The notes: generated by a model not told the origin, from the letters alone. Shown: positions 11,746 to 21,784, numbered from the stretch's first letter. The stretch: DNA of 64,000 bases from Spirogloea muscicola (GCA_009602725.1 WELB01000033.1:668495-732494); one strand, 5' to 3'. Made by a program: numbers and translations.

Positions 11746-12590
11746 AGCCCGACGGACTGCGAGCCCGGCCATACGGGCCCGGGTGAGACATTTGGCACCC
11801 AGTCTCGTTGACGTCCCGTCCACGACCTGTCGGCGGCTACCAACGGGCTACCACCGACAAACTACCCATCCATCGGCCACCACCGCCATACTGACGGTCC
11901 CCCCGTCACTAGCAGCTGACGGTCTCTACCCCCAGGCTATCGTCAGCCGTCATCACTAACGGCTAACAACGCCGTCAAGGCAGTCTACAGCACTGCCACC
12001 TCCCGTCGCCGTTCCAGCGCCAGCACCGTGCTGTCTCGCGTGTCACGACTCCGAGTTGCGCCGCTCTCAGCTCTATATTGAAGCCACGCTGCCCAGCCTG
12101 GTGAAATTGTCCGTCTCCAGGCATCTGTCAAGCCTTTCCTGCGGCACTGACAGTCAATTTATCATCAGCCGGATGAGGTGTCTAGTCTCCAGGCATCTGT
12201 CAATACGTTACTTTTGCATTGACATTCCAGCCATGTAAAATCGTTACAGGAAGTGCCAGCCCAAAAAAGAATGAAGAAAGTACGAGAAAGGGCCAGTGGA
12301 AGCACTAAGTAGAACAACCACGAGAGAAAGCTAAGCAGCTACGAAGCACTCAGGAACCCCTTCTAAGCAGCCTCAGCTTAGAGAAACTTGGCTCCTGGAA
12401 GCGGGTCCACTGGCCAGAGCCAGAGGCGGCAGCGAGGGCTCTTCCGGCACGCAGGTGCAGCGCGGGCCATAGACCGCTGCAGCGAAACGGCCGAGCGCAT
12501 GCGGTACACCAAAGCTAGCGACCCGGCTGCATGAAAGTCCACCGGCTCCCCATGGAAGAGGCGGACGATGGCGTGACGTGAGCAAAGAAA

Positions 12591-12860
12591 AGAAAGTGGC
12601 TCTCCCAACGGGGGCAAGGGCTATGATAAGCCAGCCCGAAAGGAGTTGACGATGTTCGAAAGGGCCAAACTACGATGGGGCCATAAGCGCTAGCTCAGAG
12701 CTGGGGCAGGATGAAACCACTCAATAACTACGAGTGAGGAGCCTCAAATCCGACAGACTAGCTGCCGGCAAACAATCCCGCTGACAAAAGCCAGCCACCA
12801 ACTAACGGCCCGTGCACTTCCACCGCGAAAAGGTTTGTATGCTTGAAAAAAAGAGAGAAG
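12591..12860 (-). mobile_element. LINE 3' end, type 4 (C-terminus SDLRLLTRSY)
   Basis: Minus strand. Terminus and hairpin at about 12595-12640 (GGGGGCAAGGGCTATG, AAGCCAGCCCG). Upstream on the sense strand lies a frame ending SDLRLLTRSY-stop, its stop at about 12718. RGY is RSY here. 5'-truncated. Confidence 0.65.
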
Positions 12861-13058
12861 CCGCGCGGGGCGCATGAAATGACATGGAGGCCAATTCATG
12901 CCGATGCATTGTTCAGGCAGAGTCTAGGGCAAACTAGGGCTTGGAAAAGAAGGAAAACAGCTCTCCCGGATTGACAGCAGTGGCTGTGAGAGGCCAGCCC
13001 CAGGAGACTACCCCTTCTCCTATTTTATCGTGCTCCCAAGGCCCCGGCTTGGCCGTGG
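12861..13058 (-). mobile_element. LINE tail remnants (type 7-like and type 5)
   Basis: 12861-12945 shares a block (GGAGGCCAATTCA, CAGGCAGAGTCTAGGG) with 36925-36975, where it is the 3' UTR of a type 7 copy. 12955-13005 is a minus-strand type 5 hairpin stub (GGCTGTGAGAGGCCAGCCCC). Confidence 0.55.
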
Positions 13059-13200
13059 GGTGGCATTGTGCCACGTGGTGTGCCACACTTCGGCACCACG
13101 CTTGCGCACGAGCCGGCGATGTGCAATTTCGGACCTTGTCTGGCACGCGCGTTGCATCTGCGTGCTGGTCGGGCTCTTGCTGCAGCATTTTTGCATTTTG
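13059..13200 (+). mobile_element. LINE C-terminal fragment
   Basis: A plus-strand frame contains LARALHLRAGRALAAA, the block that precedes the SDLxxLTRGY end in every family here. Both ends are missing. Confidence 0.6.
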
Positions 13201-13214
13201 CTATAGCCAGGAAG

Positions 13215-13480
13215 AGGGAGACGCTTCCAGTAGAGGGCAGATGGCTGTGAGTGGTTAGCCCAGAGAAGAGAATGAACACAATTCGAAGGGGCCAGAGGAA
13301 GAGAGAGAAGAGAAAGCGCTAGAGCACACAGTGACTACGAGGCATTCAGTAACCCCTGTTGAGCAGCCGCAGGTCAGATGAAAGCTTAGTAAAGATGAGT
13401 GAGCAGCAGCAAGTCGGAGTAATTCTCACTTGGGAATGAGGCACCCCGCCTAGACCCAGATGCAGCAGCCAGTTGAGTCG
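13215..13480 (-). mobile_element. LINE 3' end, type 5 (C-terminus SDLRLLNRGY)
   Basis: Minus strand. The hairpin remnant GGCTGTGAGTGGTTAGCCC lies at about 13240-13260, and the stop at 13346 closes a frame ending SDLRLLNRGY. A second decayed end (AGCAGCAAGTCGGAGTAA) follows at about 13400-13430. Confidence 0.65.
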
Positions 13481-13489
13481 CTGTGTGTT

Positions 13490-13620
13490 ATAACACATTT
13501 CTGGCCACTTCGAATTTTGCTTTTTCTTTTCTTGGGCTGGCCAATCACAGCCATCGCCCAATCTCAGCCATCTACTGGAGAGTCGTCTTTCTTCTTTTGA
13601 GCTGGCCTTTCTTTCTGACC
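13490..13620 (+). mobile_element. LINE tail stub, type 5
   Basis: A plus-strand hairpin GGGCTGGCCAATCACAGCC near 13542-13562 is followed by CTGGAGAGTCGTCTTTCTTC. No coding part. A second weak GGCTGG-like stretch follows. Confidence 0.6.
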
Positions 13621-13673
13621 TGCGGATGCTCAACAGAAGATAGTGAGCATTCCAGTGGTCACATGAGTTGCAG

Positions 13674-14772
13674 TGTAACGAATTCTGTGGATCGCCAAGC
13701 CCAGGATGCCGGCAGAGCAAGGGAAAGCGGGGAGGCATTGGAATGGGGCGTCAACGGTAAAGATGAGCCAACGGATACTGCAGGGGCAAGGGTCCAAGGG
13801 TCCGAGGCTGGGAGAACATAGCCCGACGGCCTGCGAGCCCGGCCATACGGCCCGGGTGGGATATTTGGCACCCAGTCTCTCGTTGATGACCCGTCCACGA
13901 CCTGTCGACGGCTATCAACGGGCTACCACCGACAATCTACCCCATCCATCGGCCACCACCGCCATACTGACGGTCCCCCGTCACTAGCAGCTGACGGTCA
14001 CTACCCCCAGGCTATCGTGAGCCGTCTATCGTTCCCGTCAACACTAACGGCTAACGCCGTCAAGGCAGTCTACAGCGCTGCCGCCTCCCGTCGCCGTGCC
14101 AGCGCCAGCACCATGCTGTCTCGCGCGTCACGACCCGGTAGGAGACGAGTTTGTTCCACTGGCAGTCGACGTGCACGGAGCCTTTGGCACAAAATGGCTT
14201 GACTTGCTTCACCGCCTTGCGCGGCGTGCAGCGGCCCGCCGCCTCGGGCAGCAGGGCGAGCAGCCCGGCTTCATTGTTTCCGGGTCCCTCGCTCAGGTCT
14301 TCCGAATGTGTTTGGCCATCTCGTTGCAGCGGTCCCTTGCATTCGCGGTTCACTTGCGTGCAGGCCGAGCTTTGGCGGCGGCCTCCAGCTTCCGTCAGGG
14401 CGACGTCTTTCCGCCGGCTAGCTACTCAGACTTGCATCTCCTAACTAGAGGTTACTGAGCGTCCCCTGGCTGATGTCTTAGTCCTAGTCCTTCGCACTCC
14501 GGCTCCTTCAGACCTTGTCCATACCTTTGGGCTGGCCTTTGCCAGCCACCAGTCAATCTGGCCGCGCTTTCTTCCGGGTTGCGCCGCTCTCACCTCTAGT
14601 TTAAATCCACGCTGCCCAGCCTGGTGAAAATGTTCGTCTCCAGGCATCTGTCAAGCCTTTCCTGCGGCACTGACAGTTAACTTATCTATCAGCCAGATGA
14701 GGTGTCTAGTCTCCAGGCATCTGTCTATATATCATTGCTGCAATGACATTCCAGCCATGTAAAATCGTCACA
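13674..14772 (+). mobile_element. Solo LTR 2, same family as LTR 1, interrupted by a LINE
   Basis: Starts TGTAACG and ends CGTCACA, flanked by an exact 5-bp target duplication TGCAG (13669-13673 and 14773-14777). It aligns with LTR 1 along its whole length apart from a LINE insertion at about 14135-14578; the LTR itself is about 660 bp. A solo-LTR fossil with no internal genes nearby. Superfamily unassigned; moderate divergence between the two copies suggests it is not very recent. Confidence 0.8.
14135..14578 (+). mobile_element. LINE 3' end, type 3, nested in solo LTR 2
   Basis: Plus-strand frame running to the stop at 14456-14458: FVPLAVDVHGAFGTKWLDLL, then SLAFAVHLRAGRALAAASS and the end SDLHLLTRGY. 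Unlike most copies this piece reads without interruption from its 5' truncation to the stop. The tail ends with GCCAGCCACC, CAATCTGGCCGCGCTTTCTTC-like sequence at about 14574. Comparison with LTR 1 gives the empty site and a 3-5 bp target duplication near CCGG. Confidence 0.9.
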
Positions 14773-14785
14773 TGCAGTTTGCTTT

Positions 14786-15110
14786 ATCGCTTCTCTGGCC
14801 CCTTCGAACTTTGTTCATACACTTTCTCTGGGCTGGCCAATCACCCATTACTGGAAGATTCTTCCGCTCTTTCTTCTTCTGCCTTCTTTCTTCAATTTTT
14901 TCTTCAACAGGGAGTATAGCACCTAGTGGCCACTTTAGTTGCTGTGTGCTTTGACGCTTTTCTGGCCCCTTCGAAGTTGTTCATTCGTCTCTCTGGGCTG
15001 GCCAACCACAGCCATCGCCCTCTACTGGAAGAGTCTTCTTACTTTTCTGGGCTGGCCAGTCACAGCCCTCGCCCACTTTGGAAGAGCTTACTTGCCCTCC
15101 ACTGTCCTCG
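14786..15110 (+). mobile_element. Three LINE tail stubs, types 4/5
   Basis: Plus-strand hairpins: GGGCTGGCCAATCACCC near 14830, GGGCTGGCCAACCACAGCC near 14995, GGGCTGGCCAGTCACAGCCC near 15050, each followed by TACTGGAAGAG- or TTTGGAAGAGC-like termini. The upstream side of each begins GCCCCTTCGAA. No coding part. Confidence 0.7.
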
Positions 15111-15459
15111 CCCCCTGAGGATCTCTTCATACACACTCATTTCCCCTGAGGATGAGCTTACTTTCTTTCTTTCTTTCCCAGTCGTCCCCCCCTTTTGGAG
15201 CTTATATCACATGGAAAAGCTTCCTTTCCCTGCGGGAAGGCGCAAATCACCGTCCTACTCTCCATGACTTCGGCAAAAGGACGCTCGAATCACACATGGT
15301 CAGCCCCTTCAAAAAGTTGCTTCTTGAAAGGAACGTTTTCCTCTTCTCACAGCCCTTGCTATGACCAGTGCTTATGAAGTTTCCATACGCTGAAGTCATG
15401 AGAGTACATTGCCCTCATGGCGCCTTCCTGCCACTTTTAACCTTGTTCATTCCCGTTTG
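15111..15459. other. No recognised feature
   Basis: Short plus-strand open frames only (up to 113 codons), no family resemblance. Probably decayed repeat sequence. Confidence 0.4.
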
Positions 15460-15975
15460 TAGAGGGCTTACTAAGCTCCCATGTGGTGTAGTCATAGCTG
15501 CATAGTTCTTATCTTAAGACCTTCCGAGCTTTTGGACCTTGTCCATTCTTCTGGCTGGCTCTGCACAGTTCTCGCCCCCGATCCAAGAGCTCACCTCCTC
15601 ACAGCCATTTCCTTATGTTGGCAGAGCTCTTTCTCTGTTAGACCTTGTTCAATTTCTCTTGGGCTCTTACAGGCCTTGGCCCACGCCCTGCATCTGCAGA
15701 TTGGCTGTGCTCCAGCTGCCGCCTCTGATTATCGTCAAGGGGACTGCTTCCAGCAGCTAGTCTTTCTAACTTGCAGCTGCTTACTAGGATTTACTTGGTG
15801 ACCATTCTACGTGGTACTTACTTGCTTAGTAGTGTGTTTCAATGTTTCAGGCTTCTTCAGACCTTGTCAATAGTTCGGGCTGGCTTTTCACAGCCCTCGC
15901 CCCCTTACTCATCCAAAGGATGAAAAAGAAGCAGCAGTTCCAAGGGGGCTGTAAAAGCCAGGCCATTGATTGAGA
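15460..15975 (+). mobile_element. Decayed LINE 3' end and type 4 tail
   Basis: A plus-strand frame to about 15800 contains LAHALHLQIGCAPAAASDYRQ, matching the ALHLRAGRALAAAS block, and ends in a garbled SDLxLL region. A type 4 tail follows at 15855-15915 (hairpin GGGCTGGCTTTTCACAGCCC). A minus-strand stub (AAAAGCCAGGCC) lies at about 15950. Confidence 0.6.
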
Positions 15976-16194
15976 AGCGCAACAGAAGGATGATTTTCCA
16001 GAATGGTGTGAAGTCTGGGGGAATGCCCCTTTCACCCTCGAAGCCCAAGAGACCCTATAGCATACGGTTATCATTCTTTTGCGTTGTCTGCGCGTTCCGG
16101 CCCCTTCAGACCTTGTTTATGTTTTTTGGGCTGGCCTCTCACAGCCATTATCTTCTGTTGAAAGAGCTGTACTTCTCAATGTTCAGAAAGATTT
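15976..16194 (+). mobile_element. LINE tail stub, type 5
   Basis: The hairpin GGGCTGGCCTCTCACAGCC lies at about 16127-16146, preceded by CCTTCAGACCTTGTTTATG and followed by GTTGAAAGAGCTGTACTTC. The first ~100 bases are unassigned. Confidence 0.65.
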
Positions 16195-16725
16195 GTTTGG
16201 CCACTTCGGACCTAGTCGAGTTGGGCTGGCCGATCTTTGGCAGAGTATGGCTTTGTTCCCCTCGCCGTTGACATCCGTGGGGCTTTAGGGCTCCGGTGCT
16301 TGACCTCTTGCATGGGCTTGTATTGGCTTGCAAGTTGCGCAACATCAAGGTAAAGCCACTGACTCCCGTGGTGGACGTGACGGCCACCACATCGACACGC
16401 TGTGCAAGGCCAGCCCAACAGTAGAGTACTTCTCAGAGTAAGGACAGCTCCAAAAAGTGCGGACAGGGTGCAAAAGTGCCGCACCGAATTGTGGTCTCTT
16501 GCTTTCCTGATATACAAATGCTTTCCAGAACTGTGGGGCTGGCGGCTTGAGTTCGATGCCTTTGGAAGAACGTTTGTTAATGAGCCTGCTAGCTAATCTG
16601 ATTTGCATCTACTGACTAGAGGTTACTGAGAGTCCCCTTGCTGCCGTCTTAGCACTCAGCACCTTGCTTTCTGCACCATCCAGCTCCTTCAGACCTTGTC
16701 CATGAAAATGTTCCTGGGCTGTGTG
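16195..16725 (+). mobile_element. Interrupted LINE 3' end, type 3
   Basis: Plus strand. 16240-16330 encodes a form of FVPLAVDIRGALG; 16590-16629 reads SDLHLLTRGY-stop; the tail with CTCCTTCAGACCTTGTCCATG follows and is cut in the hairpin (TTCCTGGGCTG at about 16715). The middle (16340-16590) does not match other copies and may be an inserted sequence. Confidence 0.65.
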
Positions 16726-17490
16726 CTCATGTGCTTGCTCCTGTACCTGTCCCTGTGGGTTGTACACAGCGTTGTCAGAGTCTGGATTCCTCCAGTCATG
16801 TTCCTCCATTGGACGTCCTCCAGGTCCAGCAGATCGCCCTCGTTGAGACGGCGGCCCAGCAGAGCGACCTCGTCGCAGCGGCTCAGATGCAGATGTGCTC
16901 ATGGCGGCAAACAGATTCAGATCTCAGACAGACAGTCAGACGGCACAGGCTCCGCCCTCACCCAAGGTGGGTGGCAGCCAGGGCTAGGGCGCACGGGCGC
17001 GTGACCGCGTGGCCTCAGATGTTCAGAGTTTTCCGACCGGTGCCCGAGGCCTCCCTTATCCAAGGGAGACTCTAAGAGCCCAATGAGACGGTCGGGATGG
17101 TCATCCACCCCGACCCGCCGATTCAACATATTACAATATTCAACACGAAAGGCCTCGGAGCTGATGCTGAAGGCGTTGGCGACGGGGGAAGAGGTGATCC
17201 AGTCAGTGGCACCAGGTGTGGCCAGAGAAGTAAGTCTTGCCAAGCTCCTTGGATTGTTCTGAATCTCTGGCAGCCTCCTCAACCTTCTGCGGCGTTCGTC
17301 TTCCACTGCCGTAACGGGTCTGGATTGTGCCCCTCTATCAGAAGCTTGGGCGAGGGTGGAGAATGGCGTGAGTAGAAGTTGGAGAGAGGGGAAAGAGCTG
17401 CAGGCTGAGTCGCGGATGCTCCTCACATCCGCTTGGAAGGGGAAGGAGCCTTCCTCCACATTGCGTACAGGGTCGTGGAGGCAAGGGAAG
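16726..17490 (-). mobile_element. Divergent LINE fragment (region upstream of the RLE knuckle)
   Basis: Minus-strand frame to the stop at 16917. VEEGSFPFQADVRSIRDSA corresponds to the VETGSLPF..LRSAHHALL block at 59100 (+) and the 9700 (-) copy; SSEAFRVEYCNMLNRRVG corresponds to DELFRTATHRLLG. The end (LRPRGHAPVRPSPGCHPP) is shared with 31060-31256 (+). So there is a second, diverged lineage with at least two copies here. Confidence 0.6.
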
Positions 17491-17584
17491 CGCATGGATT
17501 TCGAGGCGGCGCTCCATCTCCCCAAGTTAGCTTGTCGGATTTCTTTGTGCTCAACCCGTGGGTACTGATGTAACCTTAGGCGCG
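17491..17584 (+). mobile_element. LINE C-terminal scrap, type 7
   Basis: GGCGGCGCTCCATCTCC.. through CTTGTCGGATTTCTTTGTGC matches 37090-37020 (-), where it encodes SDLFVLTRGY-stop. Here one inserted base shifts the frame just before RGY. Confidence 0.6.
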
Positions 17585-18300
17585 CTGCACCTGCGTGCCG
17601 GCAGAAATTGCTCGCCCATTGAGAATAGGGGCTGGAAATGCCAGCCCAAGAATCAACAAAGGACCAGAAGGGGGCCAGGGGAAGCGCTAAGAAGAACAAG
17701 CACACAAAGAAACAAAGCAGCTACGGATCACTCAGTAACCCCTGCTAAGCAGCCTGAGGTCAGGAACGCTAGGCTCCTGGAAGTGGGTCCCCTGGCCAGA
17801 GCCAGAGGTTTAGCAGAGAAAGAGCTCGCCCATTGAGGATAGGGGCTGGAAAAGCCAGCCCAAAAAAGAATGAACAAAGTACGAGAAGGGGGCCAGGGGA
17901 AGCGCTAAGAAAAAACAAGCACACAAAGAAGCACAGCAGCTACAAATCACTCAGTAACCCCTGCAAAGCAACCGCAGGTCGGAGATGCTAGGCTCCTGGA
18001 AGTGGGTCCCCTGGCCAGAGCAAGAGGCAGTAGCGAGGGCTCTGCCGGCACGAAGGTGCAGCGCCCGGGCCAAAGACCTCTGCAGCGAGACGGCCAGGCG
18101 CATACGGCACACTTGCGCCAGCGACCCGGCTGCAGGAAAGTCTACCGGCTCCCCACGGAAGCGACGGGCGATGGGACCTGCGGGCCGGCAGAAGAAAGTG
18201 CTCGCCCATTGAGAATAGGGGCTGGAAAAGCCAGCCCAAAAAAGAATGAACAGAGTACGAGAAGGGGGCCAGGGCAAGCGCTAAGAAAAACAAGCACACA
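17585..18300 (-). mobile_element. Head-to-tail array of three type 1 LINE 3' ends
   Basis: Minus-strand termini (GCTCGCCCATTGAG) start at about 17608, 17823 and 18199, each followed by the hairpin GGGGCTGGAAAAGCCAGCCC, the CTTAGCGCTTCCCC side, and in the first two a 3' coding end (SDLRLLCRGY for the second, stop at 17951). Each copy is cut short where the next begins. In two cases the joint falls right after GCCGGCAG, which in this family encodes the LRAGR block, so the new copy probably inserted in the older copy's coding part. Confidence 0.85.
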
Positions 18301-18530
18301 GAGAACACAGCAGCCCTCGCTGATGCCTCTGGCTCTGGCCAGGGGACCCACTTCCAGGAGCCCAGCATCTCTGATCTGCGGCTGCTTAGCAGGGGTTACT
18401 GAGTGTCTCGTAGCAGCTTTGTTTCTGTTACTTAGCGCTTCCCCTGGCCCCCTTCTCGTACTCTGTTCATTTTTTTTCGGGCTGGTTGTTCCAGCCCCTA
18501 TTTTCAATGGGCGAGCACTTTCTTCTTCTA
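18301..18530 (+). mobile_element. LINE 3' end, type 1, plus strand
   Basis: Plus strand: ASGSGQGTHFQEPSISDLRL-type frame ending LLSRGY at 18401, then the 3' UTR and hairpin (GGGCTGGTTGTTCCAGCCCC) and terminus ATGGGCGAGCACTTTCTTC at about 18510-18525. It faces the minus-strand copy at 18199-18300, making an inverted pair. Confidence 0.85.
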
Positions 18531-19960
18531 CTTCGGGCTCAGGGTTTAGGGCTGGCCTTCACAGTCACCACCTCCTTTTGGATGAGCCTTTTTTGTTCTG
18601 CCATACTGCCCATTAGGTTTCCACCGAACAGGCTTACAATTGCACCCAGTCTCTCTGTCCCACGCACAAGAGCTTCTTCTTCTCGGCCATGACGGCGGGG
18701 CACGCAGTTGCCAATGCGTGCCCGATGCGAGGAGCGAGTCTTCCATATTTGCCAAGCACGCTGACGACGGGACAAAGGTGTAATATTGTCTCGCTAGCCA
18801 CTGATGTTGGTGGCTTGACCCGCTCTACCAGCTGGGCTGCTCCTTCACAGCTACACATGACCTCCTCCGGCAGCTTATGTCATGAGCGATAGCCCGACTG
18901 CAGGGCAACAGGGCGAGCAGCCAGATGCGGGTGGTGCGGGCTCGCTGACCCTAGTGTACTAGAAGTGCCTATTGCTTTGATGAGGCGATGCCAAGCGTTC
19001 GCCTTGCATATGCGTGCTGGCTTTGCCTTGGTTGCCGCCTCAGGACATAGAGCTCCTTTTTTCCATTCATAGACAAACCCAACAGTTAAAATGAACAAAA
19101 AAAACATCATGGACCAAAATCCAAATAAGCCAATTTTATTAAGACAGACTGCCCAAGGAAATAAGAAGGTCACTTCTAAATCAAAGATGATAAATAAGAT
19201 GGATACAATCTTGTCCTGTGTTGTGGACAGATTGTAGTGCTATTTAAAACAGGAGCTCACATTCAGGACGACTTGGGACTGCCGTTGACCTTCCAGATCT
19301 TGCTTTTGTGCTGTTTGAATCAGGAGATATCATCATTACCGATCTATCATGTCTCACATGGAGCGATTACAACACTGGTACGCCTGCTAGTGCTTCGCTC
19401 GCATTAGCACAAGGATTATGATGACAATTTGGCTTTTGCCAGCTGTACATGCGGGGCTGACAAATTACAAGAGTCATGATCCTACCATTATTATTATCTC
19501 ACTCATGAGGCGAGTGACGTTCTTGATAAGCTGCGAGTCACCATTATTCATGACGTAGATGAGGTGCGATGCTACTGCGGCTGAGGTTAAGAGTGTTGGC
19601 CTCCAGCTTCACAAGGCTCTATACACGCTTTTGTCATACAGCTTCTGTGTCAGGGAGCTGCATTGGCTTTTCACGCGGAAGAGGGGCCGTTTTCTGAATA
19701 CCACGCATGTGTGTCTTGACATTCCGCTTCAGTGTAGCTACAGGCTTCGACTTGAGAGCTGCTCTTTATTTGAGAGCTGCTTGCATCGTCAAAATGGCCT
19801 CCTCTGATTTGTGGCGCATTCATTTGTCAAAGCTAGCCATATACCGTTCAACCAAGCATCTAAGGTGATTGATGATGCTATAATATGATATGATGATTTA
19901 GTGGGGACGCGATTGCTAATGTCCCAGAGCCCTGAATTATCACCTGTTTGTCTCCTATTG
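18531..19960. other. Mostly unassigned sequence with one LINE tail stub
   Basis: 18550-18600 (+) is a type 5-like tail (TAGGGCTGGCCTTCACAG). 18620-18900 may be a decayed LINE nuclease region on the minus strand (RIGHALATACPAVMAEKKK resembles KAGHAVA..ARSKERK), but this is weak. 19000-19960 is AT-richer, with only short open frames and no recognised feature. Confidence 0.4.
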
Positions 19961-20345
19961 CCATTGGACCTCTTGCATTGGACCATATGTTCATTCTTTT
20001 TCTGGGCTGGCCTCTCACAGCCACAGCCCATTACTGGAAGCGTCTTCTTTTGCACTACGGTGCAGAAGCCCATTATCAGATAGCAGGGTGGTCTCTCAGT
20101 CAATGAGGAGGAATCCTGCGGGCTTTCCCTGAGCAGCAACATACTGCGCGGCCCACTGAGCTCGGTTGATTTGGGAAGCTGACTTGCGCTGTTAAGCAAG
20201 AAGGTAGACGCCAAGGCTTGGGGACTATCATGAGGACTTTTCGCTGATTGTTTGCACATTAGTCTCTGGTTCACATCCTTTCATTGGGCTGCCCTCTTCA
20301 TAGCCACCGCCTTCACTTCTGCAATGTCTTCTTCCAATCACGGAT
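19961..20345 (+). mobile_element. Two LINE tail stubs, type 5
   Basis: Plus-strand hairpins: GGGCTGGCCTCTCACAGCC at about 20004-20022, followed by TTACTGGAAGCGTCTTC, and a decayed one at about 20285-20310 (GGGCTGCCCTCTTCATAGCC). Between them lies unassigned sequence. Confidence 0.6.
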
Positions 20346-20900
20346 GACGCTCAAAAAATATCTACCGGTGCTGCTCGCTGACAGTGTTCTTGTCCACGGT
20401 TTACCTACCGACGGTCCGCCGTCAACAACAGTCAGTGGTCAGTCGATGGCCACTGAAGGTGTACTAGTGGACCGGCTAGCGCGAGCGCTACAACATCCAC
20501 GTCCACGCTGCCGAACACTACCGGCACCCGTTGAGGGTAGCCTCCACAGCTGTTACCTCCCGTCGTGGTTCCAGTGTAGAACCTCGCTTTCTTGCCCCAC
20601 AACTGCATCTTGCGTGTTCTCAGCATGAGGAAGGAAGAAAAACCCAACAGTTAGCGTGGCGAGTCCCAGGCATCTGTCAAGCCTTTCCCTATGTAAAGAA
20701 GTTCCTGCGGCATTGAAGTCCAACTATCTGACATTGTTGCACCTAGATTCTGGTTGGGTGTTGGAGCAGCTCGTGCACGTGCACCCCTGCTTGGCTCGCT
20801 ATATCCAGACCCCGTCCCCTTTTCGGCTGCTACTCACCGACCTGCGGCTGTTGAATAGGTCATTTGAGGGATGAACGGGTTGTCGCCGCCTGCGTAGCTC
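20346..20900 (+). repeat. Diverged LTR-like sequence and a LINE C-terminal remnant
   Basis: 20375-20720 shares short blocks with the solo LTRs (CCGACGGTCCGCCGTC, TACCTCCCGTCG, CAGGCATCTGTCAAGCC), so it may be an older relative; ends not found. At about 20820-20873 a plus-strand frame reads TDLRLLNRSFEG, a late form of the LINE C-terminus. Confidence 0.45.
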
Positions 20901-21589
20901 CGTGATATCCAATACAAAAGCATTCATCAAGTACCACGCTTACAAAAAACCGTGATTGATTGTGGTCCAGGTGAAGCATCTCAAAATGCACAATGAGAAC
21001 GTGCTCTCCTGATTGCCAACGGTCTTAGCTGGCCCCTCACAGCAACAATCTCCTTTTTGAAAGGAAGCCAGGCTCTCGTTCCCAACGGTAGCGCTCATTT
21101 AACTAGAAGTAGTTGCTAAAGTCTCTGGGCTGACCCCTTTGCAGCTGTTTCTCTCTTTGCTGCTCTAGCCCCCTTCGCTTCTCTCCCTCTCCTTTACAAC
21201 GACCGCCCTGTCCTTTGTCAAGGATTTAGGCTTTGGGGAAGAGGCGCTTCTCCACAAAAAGGAGGCAGTAACTGTGATGACCAGGCCAGAAGGATGGGTG
21301 AAGTCTTGTGGGGAGCCCCAATGCCAAAGAAGGAAGCACAAATCACGCAGTACAATTGTCGGCTGCAACGGAGGGGCGGGGATGCACTTTATCCAAGAGA
21401 AGATGCTTGTAAGGCTGTATATGGCCAGCTCGGGAGGATAGGGACAAGGTCCAAAGGGGCCGCATGTTGAGGCCCATGTGGATCTTGTCATACTTTCGTG
21501 GACTGCCCACTCGTAGCTACTATCCCCCTTGCCTTCGTACTTGTGCCTTCGATGGTTTCAAACACACGGAAGATGTCATTCGGAGGGTT
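20901..21589. mobile_element. Decayed LINE tails of several types
   Basis: Fragments of type 4/5 tails at about 21030-21075 (+), 21125-21150 (+) and 21270-21460 (-), and a type 6 tail at 21526-21575 (+) (CTTGCCTTCGTACTTG, AAACACACGGA). All badly decayed. Confidence 0.45.
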
Positions 21590-21775
21590 GCTACCGTCTG
21601 AGCAGCTTGGCAAGCGCCGAAGCCCTGCCCCGAGTACTGAGCTTTCCTCTGCATCGTCTACGTGTTTTGCAGTGTTTTGTAGTGTAGTCCTTTTTCCTTT
21701 GGCTTTGGATGTTGTCCATTCTTTCTGGGCTGGCTTTGCCAGCCCCTCTTCTCTGTGGGCGAGCACTGCCCCGAG
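21590..21775 (+). mobile_element. LINE 3' end, type 2
   Basis: The plus-strand 3' UTR block GTAGTGTAGTCCTTTTTCC, GGCTTTGGATGTTGTCC, the hairpin GGGCTGGCTTTGCCAGCCCC and GTGGGCGAGCACTG end at about 21765. The coding part is decayed. Confidence 0.75.
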
Positions 21776-21784
21776 GCAGGCCAG

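Larger units (their letters stand above)
11058..12248 (+). mobile_element. Solo LTR 1 of an LTR retrotransposon, holding two LINE 3' ends
   Basis: Starts TGTAAGG and ends CGTTACA, a TG..CA pair with short inverted ends, flanked by a 5-bp target duplication GGAAG (11053-11057 and 12249-12253). About 650 bp belong to the LTR; LINE ends at about 11196-11745 interrupt it. A second copy lies at 13674-14772. The 3' part holds an internal near-duplicate with CTCCAGGCATCTGTCAA. No internal retrotransposon genes remain; superfamily not assignable. A fossil older than the LINE insertions inside it. Orientation is arbitrary. Confidence 0.75.
11020..12590 (-). mobile_element. LINE 3' end, type 1, split by a solo LTR
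   Basis: The minus-strand terminus and hairpin arm lie at 11020-11057 (GACTCGCCCATCGAGG, GGGGCTGGGAAG); the rest resumes at 12249 (GGAAGTGCCAGCCC) and runs to about 12587, with coding reminiscent of SMARALHLRAGR on the minus strand. The duplicated GGAAG on both sides of 11058-12248 shows that the two parts were once one copy, opened in the hairpin loop by the LTR insertion. 5'-truncated at about 12587. Confidence 0.8.

Noticed and set aside
13059-13260. A small secreted peptide gene
   Set aside because: The translation contains LARALHLRAGRALAAA, so it is a LINE fragment.
18620-18900. A further LINE nuclease domain on the minus strand
   Set aside because: Only a short stretch (RIGHALATACPAVMAEKKK) resembles the family and the rest does not align; kept as unassigned.
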